From: Typha latifolia
Taxonomy: Eukaryota; Streptophyta; Magnoliopsida; Poales; Typhaceae
Reading direction: 5' to 3'
Assembly (NCBI GenBank): GCA_019914945.1
Contig: CM034103.1
Coordinates: 7,440,001 to 7,504,000 of the forward strand
DNA length: 64,000 nt
Position 1 is the stretch's first letter, and every line of letters starts with the position of its first letter. Made by a program: the position numbers and the translations under genes. Below the pieces are notes generated by a model. It was given only the letters and a program-made list of their open reading frames with translations, was not told the origin of the DNA and searched no databases. Positions 1 to 10,443 of the stretch are shown here, in pieces.

Positions 1-645
1 AGTAGGAATCAATTTAATTGTTCAAATGATCTGAGAATTAGATATGTTACTCCTTTGAAAGTTAGAAATCAAACGCAACAAGAATCCTGTCGATTGGGTA
101 GATAGATCAAAAGATATGAAGGAAATAATGTTTGTCGATACGAGTTGTTATTCTAGACATAACTGAATATGAAAATTTTGAAGGCATTAGGGATCAATCT
201 AATTGTTGAAATGATCTAAGAATCGAATATGTTGTTCCTCTGAGAGTAAGAAATCCAAAGTGTCTAGGATCCCGTCGTTCGGGTAGATAGATCAAAAGAT
301 ATGAAGGAAATAATAAGCAAAGGTCAAGAGATGGTAGGATGGACACGATTAACGGAAAATGGTGGTACGGTTAGGGTTTGGGAATGAAAGTGGATAATGG
401 CCATGGAAGATGGGGATTGTTCCTTAAACAAGATGAGAAGGGAGAAGGGAGCTTCTAGATATGGCTAGTCGCTAGAGTGAGGAGGGAGAAGCAACGAAGG
501 ATTAATGTCGACTATAAAAAGAAGCTCAGAGTGGATACCAAGGGGGAGGAAGGGGGAGGAAGAAGGTTGGCTCAAGCCTAGAAGCAAAACAAAAGCTATA
601 ATAATCCATAATCTCAAAGTGGTTGCTATTCCTTATATTTAGAGC
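1..645. repeat. Divergent LTR-like remnant with a 185-bp tandem duplication
   Basis: No gene is visible. Bases from about 3-128 recur at about 188-314 (shared phrases such as GGGTAGATAGATCAAAAGAT), so this is a diverged direct duplication with a period near 185 bp. The last 60 bases (about 590-650) resemble the TATA/leader part of GyA and GyB LTRs read on the reverse strand (compare TTGCCATCCACACCTTTAGAGGC). It is probably the end of an old reverse-strand LTR cut by the window edge. Neither boundary can be fixed. Confidence 0.45.
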
Positions 646-1573
646 CTAGCTAAACGTCCAAAAACCATAAACAAATGATAGCACGGGTGACGAGTAAGAG
701 CTATGACTAGGTTGGATGAGGCCTTGCTCCAACATCTCGGCTACCATCTTGAAGATAACCTTCTTTTGCACATGTGGATATCGATATGGACACACGTTCT
801 CTAGTGCAACCTCGGGCACAATCTCTATGCGATGGTGCGCCATTCGCCTTGGTGGCAACTCCTTTGGTTCCCCAAACAGTCCAGCAAATTTATCTAATAA
901 ATTAGACAATTCAATTGTAGTACCTAAACTCATTAGAGGCTCATCTCCTGCTGGTCCTAACTAAAGAAGATAGGCCAAATCACTCGCACAAGGCAGCCCC
1001 ACCATCGGCTGCATCACTAGATTTGGCAGAGATCGAACACCATCAAGCTGCACATCTTTGTTTCCCAACTTAAATTTTATCCACATGCTTCGAAAATCAA
1101 ATGTGATGGTCCTAAGCTCTGTAACCACTGAGTGCCAAGGACAATGTCCACTCCTCGTAGTGCAAACGGATACAAGTCTACAATGATATCGTGTCCTTGC
1201 ACCCGTATACTGACCCGGCGACACAAGGTTTTCGCCCGAAGCTTCATGCTGTCTGCAATACCAAGGTCAAAACCCTACGGTCAGTTCAGTGTCCAAGCCC
1301 AATCTCCTCACTAACCTCTCATATAGAAAGTTGTGTGTACTCCTCGAGTAGATGAGGATGTGCACACAATGCTTTCTAACGAGTCCGCCCATTCGCAATG
1401 TCCTCGGTGCAGAAGTAGCCGAATATACATGCATCGATATTTCAGCTTGGATGTCTTTCTTTGCGCCTTCCTCCACGGCCTCCTCATGGACCACCTTTGA
1501 GCACTCTCCATCACCAACAACCTCACTGTCCTACTCGAGACCGTCGTTGAGCATCACACTCCTAATCGGTTTG
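646..1573 (-). pseudogene. GyB pol fragment: protease and start of reverse transcriptase
   Basis: A reverse-strand piece of a Ty3/gypsy polyprotein. At 1267-1494 is the aspartic protease, with the family sequence RTLRMGGLVRKHC followed by ILIYSRSTHNFL. The usual motif here is ILIDTGSTHNFL, so the catalytic Asp is replaced by Tyr. At 646-933 is the N-terminal part of RT (LLDKFAGLFGEPKELPPRR, then EQGLIQPSHSSYSSPVL). Several stops and frame changes separate the parts. It is cut on the right by a GyA LTR at 1574 and on the left near 650. It is dead: a changed active site and no RT palm. Confidence 0.8.
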
Positions 1574-2063
1574 TGATACGATTCGGACTTCACCGTTGTC
1601 ATCTCGAGCATGGATACACTTTAGGGATGTCTTTGTTTCTTGATTTAGTGTTTAATTCTTAAAACTATAATTTTTCTGTATATCGCGTTCGAACGAGGGT
1701 GAAGTGCATTCGAATGCGCTTGTGAACGCTTGCAACGAGTTTGCACATCCATAGAATGTGAAATCCGCGTTCGAACGCCACATTTGTACACGCCTGCGAA
1801 GGCCTGCATCGCGTTCGCACATACAGAGAATGCACAATGTGCGTTCAAATCTGATCGGGCGCGTTCAAACACGGTCGGCAAAAATCTACAATTTTAGAAT
1901 TGTTTGGTTAGCCTCTAAAGGTGTGGATGACAATAATGAAATTATTTTTGAATGAATTGAGTTTTGCCCTTGTCTCCTTCGTTTTCTTCTCTCTCATTCT
2001 CTCATTCCCCGACGCCGCCGCTTCTAGCCTCCCTCGACCGGCCAATCACCCTAGACCTTTAGG
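1574..2063 (+). mobile_element. GyA LTR, 3'-truncated
   Basis: Starts with TGATACGATTCGGACTTCAC, the GyA LTR 5' end, and continues through the GTTCGAAC-rich part and the leader to CCCTAGACCTTTAGG. There it is joined directly to pol sequence. The 3' third of the LTR, with its ATCGTATCA end and primer-binding site, is missing. The same kind of truncation is seen in the LTR at 9365-9923. Confidence 0.8.
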
Positions 2064-2316
2064 CGCGAAGGATTCCTTGGGTTGACGGGGTACTACCGGT
2101 GATTCATTGCCAACTACAGCAAGATTGCTGCCCCGCTGACCTCCTTACTCATAAAAGGAGGGTTTCAATGGATGGGCAAGACGACGGAGGCTTTCGAAGT
2201 ATTGAAGATAGCCATGTCTACCGCACTGGTTCTAGCACTATCGGATTTCAGTAAGACCTTTGTGGTGCTTCCCTAATTTCAAACCTTGAGGACAAGGTTG
2301 CGGAAGCGTGGTGAAT
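2064..2316 (+). pseudogene. GyA pol fragment: RT connection region joined to pol 3' end
   Basis: Begins at the conserved RT connection sequence RGFLGLTGYYR and runs into the start of RNase H, ending before the first catalytic Asp. It then jumps to the 3' tail of pol and the purine-rich segment before the LTR (GAGGACAAGG...GGAAGCGTGGTG). RNase H, integrase and chromodomain are absent. Together with the flanking LTRs (1574-2063 and 2317-3061) it forms a short LTR-pol-LTR unit. Confidence 0.7.
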
Positions 2317-3061
2317 TGATACGATTAAGATCTCACCGATGTCGTCTCGAGCATGGATACACTTTAGGGATGTCTTTGTTTCTTGTTTTAGTGTTTAATT
2401 CTTAAAAAAATAAGTTTTATGTATTTCACGTTCGAACGCAGGTGGAGTGCGTTCTAGCTCGCTTGTGAACGCCTACATCAGGTTCGCATATCTAGAGAGT
2501 GTGAAATCTGCGTTCGAATGCGCCTGCGAACGCCTACATCGCGTTCGCACATATAGAGAATGCAAAAATGTGCGTTTGAACGCGGTCAGCGAAAATCTAC
2601 TATTTTAGGGTTAATAATTGCCATTTTTGAATTATTTGGTTTGCCTCTAAAGGTGTGGATGGCAACCATAAAATCATTATTGAATTAATTGAGTTTTGCC
2701 CTTGTCTCCTTCGTCTTCTTCTCTCTCGTTCCCTCATTCCCCGGCGTCGCCGCTTCTAGCTTCCCTCAACTGGCCAATCACCCTAGACTCCTCCCCCTTC
2801 TTCCAATCTATCCATCACTTTGCCCTAACACTTCCATCACCCATAACCTTTCGACCACCACTTATTCACCGGTGCCACCCCGCTAACGCCGGTCCACCAA
2901 CCTCCACAATCGGACCATATCTTTTCCGTGCCTACAACATATCACACATCAATCCGACGGCGGCATCTTTCGGGATCTATTTCCAATGTTCCGTATTAGA
3001 TCCTGTCCAGATCTAAAAATCAAAATAGATCGAGCCTTGGCCAAAAGGGGAGATCGTATCA
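2317..3061 (+). mobile_element. GyA LTR (5' LTR of the gag at 3103)
   Basis: Complete LTR of 745 bp. It starts TGATACGATTAAG and ends GATCGTATCA, with inverted ends TGATACGAT/ATCGTATCA. It holds a cluster of GCGTTCGAACGC-like palindromes (about 2427-2600) and a CT-rich leader. This copy has a single LTR end followed by one primer-binding site, unlike the arrayed copies elsewhere. It lies directly upstream of a gag gene, so it is a 5' LTR. Confidence 0.85.
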
Positions 3062-3064
3062 AGC

Positions 3065-3077
3065 TGGTATCAGCGCC
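3065..3077 (+). promoter_or_regulatory. Primer-binding site, initiator tRNA-Met type (GyA)
   Basis: TGGTATCAGCGCC, three bases after the LTR end. It matches the complement of the plant initiator tRNA-Met 3' end (TGGTATCAGAGCC) with one mismatch. Minus-strand DNA synthesis would start here. Confidence 0.8.
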
Positions 3078-3102
3078 ATCGTTCCTCGAATGTGTGCTTC
3101 CT

Positions 3103-4036
3103 ATGATGACAATCAAAGCCATGGCTGCACGGCGAGATGAGGAAGAAGAGATCCTCCTAATAGAGGAGGGGGAAACGGTTGTGGGAACTTCCACCTGCGG
3201 AACTGCCCCACCAAATCAGAATACGGAAGAGCCTAGCATTCAAGCCAGGTTTGGGTCTCTTTCCGAACAAATGGCCATCAAACAACCAGATGATGATGGA
3301 GATGATGTGGGAATTACGGGCAATCAAAGCCATGGCAAATGGGAATGCACCATTGACCCCACGATGCGAGTCCACCCCCACGAACTCGCCGCCATCGGTT
3401 CAGAACTTGCAACCACAAGAGCCTCTACTTCCACCACCCTATGGGAAGAGACAAGCAAGGATGATTCCACCCGGCCCAGTTGTCGGTGAGCCCATCCGAC
3501 GAGCGAACCACTATGGAGATCACCTTGGAGATCTAGATCCGTGGGCAGGGCAATAAGAATCGGAACTGCGTCGAGTTAATCAAAATCGAAGGAGGGATCA
3601 TCAACCATTCATGGTGCATTTGGCTAGACAAGGACTTGCATATGATCCGGATCGAGACAACAGTATCCGTGCGCAAATCATGCATCTCGAATTTCCCAAG
3701 GTCAACGGTGGCAATCCAATTGATTGGTTGTATAGGGCGGAGCAATTCTTCGCATACTTGGATACAGCGGAAGAATATAAGGTGACGTTTGCGAGCTTCC
3801 ACCTTGAAGATGCGGCACTTTATTGGTTTCGAGCAGCCAATGCCCTTGAGGCTATTGAAACTTCGACCGACTTTTGCACCGATATCAGGCAGCGTTTTGG
3901 AGTGTCGGGGTATAAAGACTTCGATGCTCTCCTCTCAAAGACAGTGCAAAGGACCACAGTTGGGGCATACCAAGACGAATTTGAGAGGATAAGTAGCTGA
4001 TGCCAAGCCCCGTGGACGGATCAGCAACTTCGTAGT
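3103..4036 (+). pseudogene. GyA gag, frameshifted
   Basis: Gag of a chromovirus, the structural protein of the virus-like particle. It starts at ATG 3103 (MAARRDEEEEILLIEEGE follows soon after), the same start as the better copy at 31842. A frameshift near 3270-3290 moves the frame at the conserved NNQMMMEMM segment, and a stop at about 3554 breaks it again. The capsid core is readable at 3611-4000 (GGNPIDWLYRAEQFFAY, FHLEDAALYWFRAAN, FGVSGYKDFDALLSK). It stops at about 4000 and is cut off at 4036 by the internal sequence of an LtrC element. Zinc knuckle and protease are lost. Confidence 0.85.
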
Positions 4037-5199
4037 ATCATCATAAATCATTCTATAACAACATTAACATCACTTAATAATCATGAAAAAATAAGTCTAT
4101 ATATTTGCAACCAGACTTCATCACCTAAAACACACGATCGTCATGCTATAATATTATTATCCTCTAAATCAAAGCCCAAAATTAAACTAATAGACGACAT
4201 ATATTTTCGCTGTCATACAACATATGTTATGGGGCTATCAACTTAACAACTATCATCACCCTATATTATTCAGTTCATTATCATTCTTTTCATCTAATCA
4301 AATTCACACAATTAGGAACTTATAAACTAGACCTACTATCATGTCGTCCAAAACTATATACCTTATGTCTCAATTACTAACATCATTCACAATCCAATAA
4401 CTGTATCCATGTCATATTTCCTATACCCATTACCCTATTTACAAATCAACTCAAAGATTTAAACGAGACGTTAATCCACTAACAATATTGTTAGACACAC
4501 ATATCCCTACTAAATAACCCATCTTATCGATACAATCAAAATTTCATACCTACTAACACAAGTATCTTGCAAACATAATTTATCATACTAGACATTCGAA
4601 AATTCTTTTCCATATACAATCTACAATCATCTATATCACATCACCTAATAATTTTTATTATGATACAAAATCATAGTGTCTTACTCGTCCATCCACAATT
4701 CAGAATAGTCTCTCTGTACATATATCTTTTTGCATTAATCTTCTAATCTCAAATGTATCCATAATAGATCATAAATCCAAAAATATGCTATATCTGCTCA
4801 AAATAACTTCAAATCTACTGATAATAATCCTTCTGCACAAAATACCTATCTCCACATGTTTACATATTTCTACACTTTATCACAACATATGAACATGTTG
4901 ACATCTCCAATATTATGCTTCACTGACTATAACACCTCGACCTCAATAACATCAATGCATGATTTAATACTATCTCTTCCAATTCATTAGTCGCTCAGAT
5001 AAATTCTCAATATACCAATATCACAAATTATTTCTATCAATATCGTCAAGTGTCAAAACTTAATAATCTCAACATCACAACCTAGATTTCTTTCTCAACC
5101 AATTAATATCAAACTCATCGAGATCGACTAGTAGCGTAACCCTAAACCAAATCGACAACTACTATACTTGATGGTTTGCCAGATCATCCTTAAACCTAA
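4037..5199 (-). mobile_element. LtrC element internal region, non-coding
   Basis: AT-rich, with no readable ORF. It lies between the broken GyA gag and the LtrC primer-binding site. Because that site faces left (reverse strand), this stretch should be the untranslated leader of a reverse-strand LtrC element whose remainder is gone. I recognise no protein domain in it. Confidence 0.55.
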
Positions 5200-5211
5200 G
5201 CTCTGATACTA
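5200..5211 (-). promoter_or_regulatory. Primer-binding site of LtrC
   Basis: GCTCTGATACTA on the forward strand, i.e. TAGTATCAGAGC on the reverse strand, one base from the usual TGGTATCAGAGC. It sits about seven bases beyond the LTR end and gives the orientation of the LTR to its right. Confidence 0.7.
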
Positions 5212-6080
5212 CCTTAATTGTAATGCCCCCGCCCGGCACGGGCACGTGCACGCCCATGCGCCCACACGGCACGCGCGGCGCACGCAACAGGACGGGCAAA
5301 GCCCGTGACGCACGGATACTCTCCTGTGCACATACAATTATGACATTATCAAATACTACCTGCTAGCATATCAATGCTCACATAATCCAACACCAAATAC
5401 AATATACTATCAACCAAATAAACCTGTTAACATGTGAATATCCAAGTCCACAATAATATACACTAGACCACTAATTAATCTGGCAGAACTCACACAGGCC
5501 ACAATAAACCATAAAGGTACAACTAAACAACTAATACAAGAGAACACTATAGTCTGACCTGTATTATACAAAATATCGTCTATACAATAAAGTACAAATA
5601 TAACATAATGGTACTACTTAATATCTGATTAAACTATCTTCTATACTATCTCGCGTCTATAGCTCACCTCATCTTTCTAAAATATATCCTCGGAATATTT
5701 TGAGTCGGTATCACGTACCATATTATCTATGGGGGTTAGAAAAGAAATAAGGAGAGTCATGAGCAAAAGGCTTAGTGAATAGACCTTACCCCGAATCAGT
5801 GATACCAAACAAAGTCATATCACATGATGAAATTACCATATAACATCACCAAATATAACAACATATCATGTATAACATTTATGATCTAATGATACTAGTC
5901 ACATCAATGATGATGCATGATGCATGCCAAGCATTAGATAATCGTATATGTCAGAGCCAGATATAATCCACATATCTCTCACTAACACAATTATCCGTCT
6001 CAACTCTGAATATCATCCACCATGCTAGACTATAGTACTCGGCCCTAAACTTGATACACATGATGTCACAAGCTTAGAGC

Positions 6081-6308
6081 ATACCCTGTCATACATTAAG
6101 AGTATCTTTGTAGATAAATCATACCCTGCCATACGCTAAGGGTATCTCTATAGATAAATCATACCCTGCCATACAGTAAGGGTATCTTAGAAGAAAGTAA
6201 TCATACCCTGTCATACGCTAAGAGTATATCAATGATAGTTGTACCCTATCATACGCTAAGAGTACAACCATCAGCCATCACCATACTCTGCCATACGCTA
6301 AGAGTATG
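6081..6308 (-). repeat. Six-hairpin tandem array in LtrC copy 1
   Basis: Six units at about 40-bp spacing. Each has arms like ATACCCT and AGGGTAT around a conserved loop with TAGCGTATGGC (read on the reverse strand here). One unit has GTAC arms on both sides instead of ATAC/GTAT, with a longer TTGTAC/GTACAA stem, so pairing is kept while the sequence changes. The same six-unit array is at 14879-15106, 57209-57435 and 58925-59154. Confidence 0.85.
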
Positions 6309-7631
6309 TCTAGTACCAGTCTAGACTAGATACTGTTCCAGCCATCACATCATATCACATTACATCATATACACATGTACTTTTATAATTTTCTATACAT
6401 GATAAATCATATGTATATATCCAGTTTGCAACAGATCATGCAACTCAGGAATTTAGGTGGTAAAGAAACCAAGAGAAAAATGATACAATGCTGACTCTAA
6501 CCATGTATCTAACACATATATACTTTTGCTAGTTTATCACATGTATACTCATGATAGAGATCATCCCGACATAAAACCATAATAGTATAATCATCTCTAT
6601 ATATATCACCAATGTACTCATAACTCAGATCAGCCTAATCAAATGCATGATAAAATATACTTGACTGAAATCATCTCTATATAAAGTCATATAATCATGC
6701 TGGAAGCCAAAACATGCGTGTACATAAGATATAATATATCCTAATTCAAGAAAGGCGTCTAGGGAGAATAATACTACTCACCGTCTGATCAGAAGACACA
6801 AATCATGTATCTCTCACGTCCATCAGTTAAACATCAAGTCATCGTTAGGGTCCACAGGGTCTCACATAAAAGGGTTCGGGGATCTGAAAATATTTATGTA
6901 GTATGATGTTAGACGTTTATTTAATTAGAATTAATTCAATCAGAATATAAAGGTTTATTAGGTTTAGAATCACTTTTCTTTATTTTTTATTACATAACTA
7001 GGTCTATAATATAGATACGATTCAAATAATATAATTATATTATTATTACAAAATGTTAGTAGTAACATAAGGAGAAGTGGTTTTTTTTCCTTTTATATGA
7101 GAGTATTTCTAAACATATAATTATAAAATAAAATAAAATAAAATAAAAGGCTAAATAAGTATAGACAAGTCCTAATTCTAATTAATTTTATAATTCATAC
7201 AGTATCTTGATTAATTAGGGACAATGCAGTCTTTACTCGATAAAATAATAAATAAATAACTAAATAAACTTAGTATTTTATTTGTTGCAAAATAATCATA
7301 AAATTAATAGAAATACTTAAAATATATATGATGAGGGTATTAGAATATAAATCTAATAATTATAATTTACAAATCTAGCTATTAATCTAATATATATATA
7401 AATAAATATAAGTATTACCTATATTTATACCTAATTAATCATTAATTATAAAAATTATCATTAATAAAATTATATTGAAGAATATATAATATTATTAAAT
7501 AGTTAATGTCTAAATAATCTATTTGCATTAATTAAGAATAAAAAACCTAAATAAATAACATAAATAAAATAATTAATTAATTAATTAATTCTGCCATTAG
7601 TGCTGGTCTTGGCCCAGCATTGCCCGCTACA

Positions 7632-7652
7632 GTGCTGGGCCGAGCCCAGCAC
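7632..7652. repeat. Perfect short hairpin in LtrC
   Basis: Inverted repeat with arms GTGCTGGGC and GCCCAGCAC around a 3-base CGA loop. Versions of it lie at the matching place in other copies (about 13706-13725, 21533-21553, 56168-56191), each between the AT-rich block and the purine/pyrimidine microsatellite. The arms contain TGGGC/GCCCA, a core common in plant promoter site-II elements. No function can be shown. Confidence 0.7.
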
Positions 7653-7674
7653 TATGCAGAAAGAAGGAGAAGGA

Positions 7675-8045
7675 GAAAAAGAAAGAAAGAAAGAAAGAAA
7701 GAAAGAAGAAGAAGAAGAAGAAGAGAAGAGAAGAAAGAGAGAAGGTGAGGGAGGAGGTTGCAGACCTGGGCCGATGGGGAGGGCACCGGCCGCTGCTGGC
7801 CAGCCAGCGGCCGGCCTCTCGCCGGCGGCTCGGCTCCGACAAGCCCGAGCTCGGGCAAGAGAGAGAGAGAAAGGGAGAGATAGAGAAAGAGATAGAGAGA
7901 GAGAGAGAAAAGAAAAGAGAGGGGGAAATGAGGGATCTCACCGCCGGTGGCGGCGGGTCGACGTTGGTAACGAGGAGAGAAAAGATGCGAGAGAGAGTAG
8001 AGTTATAGAGTGACTGAGAGAGAGATAGAGATAGAGAGAGAGAAG
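7675..8045. repeat. GAAA/GAA and GA microsatellites in LtrC copy 1
   Basis: Purine tracts: GAAA and GAA repeats at about 7677-7745, GA repeats at about 7857-7920 and again at about 8010-8043. Open frames across them on both strands are low-complexity (Lys/Glu/Arg or Ser/Leu/Phe) and are not genes. Confidence 0.9.
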
Positions 8046-8217
8046 GCGGTGGAGGAGGGGTTACTGCAGGCAGTGCTGGGGCCCGCCGCGGCCAGTCGGC
8101 CGCAGCCCGTTGGCTGCGACAGCAGTAGTAGACGCGTTGCGTCCCCACAACGCAAGCTACATGAACAACTTGCATAGGCACGAGGCAAGCCTTTTCTTTT
8201 AGGTTTGGGTTGTTATA

Positions 8218-9364
8218 GTTGGCCTACTTCAGCAAACTTGACTTAAGAGCAGGGTACCATCAAATCTGTGTCAACCCGAAAGATGTGCACAAAATGACAT
8301 TCCGAACTCACGATGGCCACTATGAGTTCTGAGTCATGCCGTTTGGGCTCACCAATGCACCGACCACCTTCCAAGGGCTAATGAATTACCTTTCCACCCG
8401 CTTTTGCGTCGGTCTCGTCTTCTTTGACGATATTCTAGTGTATAGCAGGAATTGGAGTGCGCACTTGCGGCATGTGCGAGAGGTATTACAAATCTTGCGA
8501 CAAAACCAGTTAAAATTCAAGATGAGCAAGTGTCTTTGGGGAGAGTCACGAGTGGAGTACTTGGGGCATATAATCTCAGCAAGAGGAGTGGAAGCCGATC
8601 CAAGCAAGATCAAGAATATGGTGGACTGGCCGATTCCTACTAATCAGCGGGAATTGAGGGGATTCCTTGGGTTGACGGGGTACTACCAGCGATTCGTTGC
8701 CAACTACGACAAAATTGCCGCCCCGCTGACCTCCTTACTCAAAAAAGGTGGGTTTCAATGGATGGGCAAAGCGACGGAGGCCTTCGAAGCCTTGAAGACA
8801 GCTATGTCTATTGCTCCGGTTCTAGCACTACCGGATTTTGACAAGCCCTTTGTGGTGGAATGCGACGCTTCGGGTGAGGACATTGGAGCAATTTTGCTGC
8901 AAGAGGGCGGACCCGTGGCATATATGAGCAAAGCATTGTCAAATCAGTCGCGACAGCTATCCACCTACGAGCACGAAATGCTAGCGATTCTACACACCGT
9001 CACCAAATGGTAACCCTACTTGATTGGCCAACGGTTTACTATCCTCACGGATCAGCGTAGCTTACCCTACTTCATGGAGCAATGTGTGCACACCCCAGCC
9101 CAACAACGGTGGGTCACGAAACTCCTTGGGTATGACTACAAATTAGTCTACAAAAAGGAGATCAAGAATTGGGCGGCCGATGCCCTTTCGCACCAATCGG
9201 ACACAAGTGATCTTGCCTCTTTACTAGCACCAACATTTCCTCTATTTTTAGATATGTGGGGAACCAATGCAGAAGATCATACCATGGAGGAACTTGAGTC
9301 AGAGTTCAAAGATCGCTTCCCAAATTTCAAACCTTGAGGACAAGGTTGCGGAAGCGTGGTGGTT
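8218..9364 (+). pseudogene. GyA pol: RT and RNase H joined to pol tail, integrase missing
   Basis: Reverse transcriptase and RNase H of a chromovirus. It starts at the RT segment [13 protein letters not shown], just after the LtrC insertion, and has stops at about 8329 and 9013. The RT active site is [10 protein letters not shown], and the connection has RGFLGLTGYYQRF. RNase H keeps four acidic sites: ECDASGEDIGA, STYEHEMLAI, TDQRSLPYF and AADALSHQ. After TFPLFLDMWGTNAED the sequence goes directly to MEELESEFKDRFPNFKP, the chromodomain tail. The whole integrase and GPY/F module are therefore absent. The copy at 9924-10214 has the same join. The GyA LTR follows at 9365. Confidence 0.88.
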
Positions 9365-9923
9365 TGATACGATTTAGACTTCACCGATGTCATCTCGAGC
9401 ATGGATTCACTTAAGGGGTGTATTTGTTTCTTGTTTTAATGTTTAATTTCCAAAAAAATAAGTTTTCTGTAAGTCGCATTCGAACGCTAGTGAAGTGAGT
9501 TCGAATGCAGTTGTGAACGTGGTTGTGAACAGGTTGTGAGAGTGTGTATTGTGCATTCAAACGCACTGTGAACGCCTGCATCACGTTCGCAAATCCAGAG
9601 AAGTGTGAAATAGGTGCATTCGAATACCTGCATTGCCTTCGCAAATCTAGAGAAAAGTGAACTTGATGCGCTCGAACGTGGTCGGGCGCGTTCGAACGCG
9701 GTCGGCGAAATTGTATTATTTAGGGTTAATTTTGAGTTGTTTGGTTAGCCTCTAAAAGGGATGTCGATGGCAACCAAAAGATAATTACTGATGAATTGAG
9801 TTTTGCCTTGCCTACTTCGTCTTCTTCGCTCCCATTCTCTCAATCCCCGGCAACGCCACTTCTAACCTCCCTCGATCGGCCAATCACCCTAGACCCTTAG
9901 GGGCGGCCCTCTCCTCCCCCTTC
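9365..9923 (+). mobile_element. GyA LTR, 3'-truncated
   Basis: Starts TGATACGATTTAGACTTCAC right after the pol tail, so it began as a 3' LTR. It includes the palindrome cluster (about 9475-9710) and the leader, and stops at CTCCCCCTTC, where it is joined to the RNase H sequence CATAGAGCAACATGTGCACA. The junction shares a few bases (CTTCAT) between the two partners, as expected of recombination at short homology. Confidence 0.8.
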
Positions 9924-10214
9924 ATAGAGCAACATGTGCACACCCCAGCCCAGCAATGGTGGGTCATGAAACTCCTTGGGTATGACTACGAATTAGTCTA
10001 CAAGAAGGGGATCAAGAATCGAGCAGCAAATGCCCTTTCACGCCAAGCGGACACAAGTGAGCTCGCCTCTTTTTCAGCACCACCCTTTCCTGTAATTTCA
10101 GATATGTGGGGAACCAATGCAGAAGATCAAATAATGGAGGAGCTAGAGTCAGATATCATAGATCGCTTCCCAAATTTTAAACCTTGAGGACAAGGTTGCA
10201 GAAGCGTGGTGGAT
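9924..10214 (+). pseudogene. GyA pol fragment: RNase H end joined to pol tail, integrase missing
   Basis: The RNase H C-terminal part (QQWWVMKLLGYDYELVYKKG, then ALSRQADTSELASFS) runs into MWGTNAEDQIMEELESDIIDRFPNFKP and stops. The integrase-skipping join is at the same residues as in the fragment at 8218-9364, so both copies derive from one deleted ancestor or one is a local duplicate of the other. Confidence 0.85.
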
Positions 10215-10349
10215 TGATACGATTCGGACTTCATCGATGTAATATCGAGTATGGATTCACTTTAAGGGTGTCTTTGTTTCTTGTTTTAATGTTTAATTCC
10301 TAAGAAAATAAGTTTTATGTAAGTCGCGTTCGAACGCTGGTGGAGTACG

Positions 10350-10443
10350 TGATACGATCTTCTCTTTGGGGCTAAGGCTCTGATACCAGCTTGATACGAT
10401 CTTCTCTTTGGCTATGGAGCTCTGATACCAACTTGATACGATC
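10350..10443 (-). repeat. Tandem LTR-end/PBS units inside a solo LTR
   Basis: Two 42-bp units, starting at 10350 and 10392, followed by a third LTR end at 10434. Each unit has TGATACGATC (reverse of the LTR end), a short spacer and CTCTGATACCA (reverse of the primer-binding site). Because the target-site duplication is outside the array, these sites belong to the LTR. Confidence 0.9.

Larger units (their letters stand above)
5219..8217 (-). mobile_element. LtrC long LTR, copy 1 (5' LTR, about 3 kb)
   Basis: Runs from TGTAATGCCCCCG (the LTR 3' end read in reverse) to GGGTTGTTATA, nearly 3.0 kb. The same sequence in the opposite orientation is at 13127-16103. Landmarks in order: GC-rich tip (5219-5310), hairpin array (6081-6308), AT-rich block (6900-7600), a short hairpin (7632-7652), GA-rich microsatellites (7675-8045) and a GC-rich end. 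No protein is encoded. It interrupts a GyA element between gag and RT. Being next to a primer-binding site it is a 5' LTR; its partner LTR is not in the window. Confidence 0.8.

Noticed and set aside
6081..6308. Regularly spaced palindromic repeats resembling a CRISPR array
   Set aside because: Plant nuclear context; the units are hairpins with similar spacers, repeated in four LTR copies, with no cas genes.
7600..8188. Long frames on both strands, one of 184 codons
   Set aside because: Low-complexity translation of GA/GAAA tracts inside LtrC.
5219..8217. LtrC as a satellite or centromere repeat
   Set aside because: It has defined TG/CA-type inverted ends, an adjacent primer-binding site and, in one case, a perfect 5-bp TSD, which fits an LTR.
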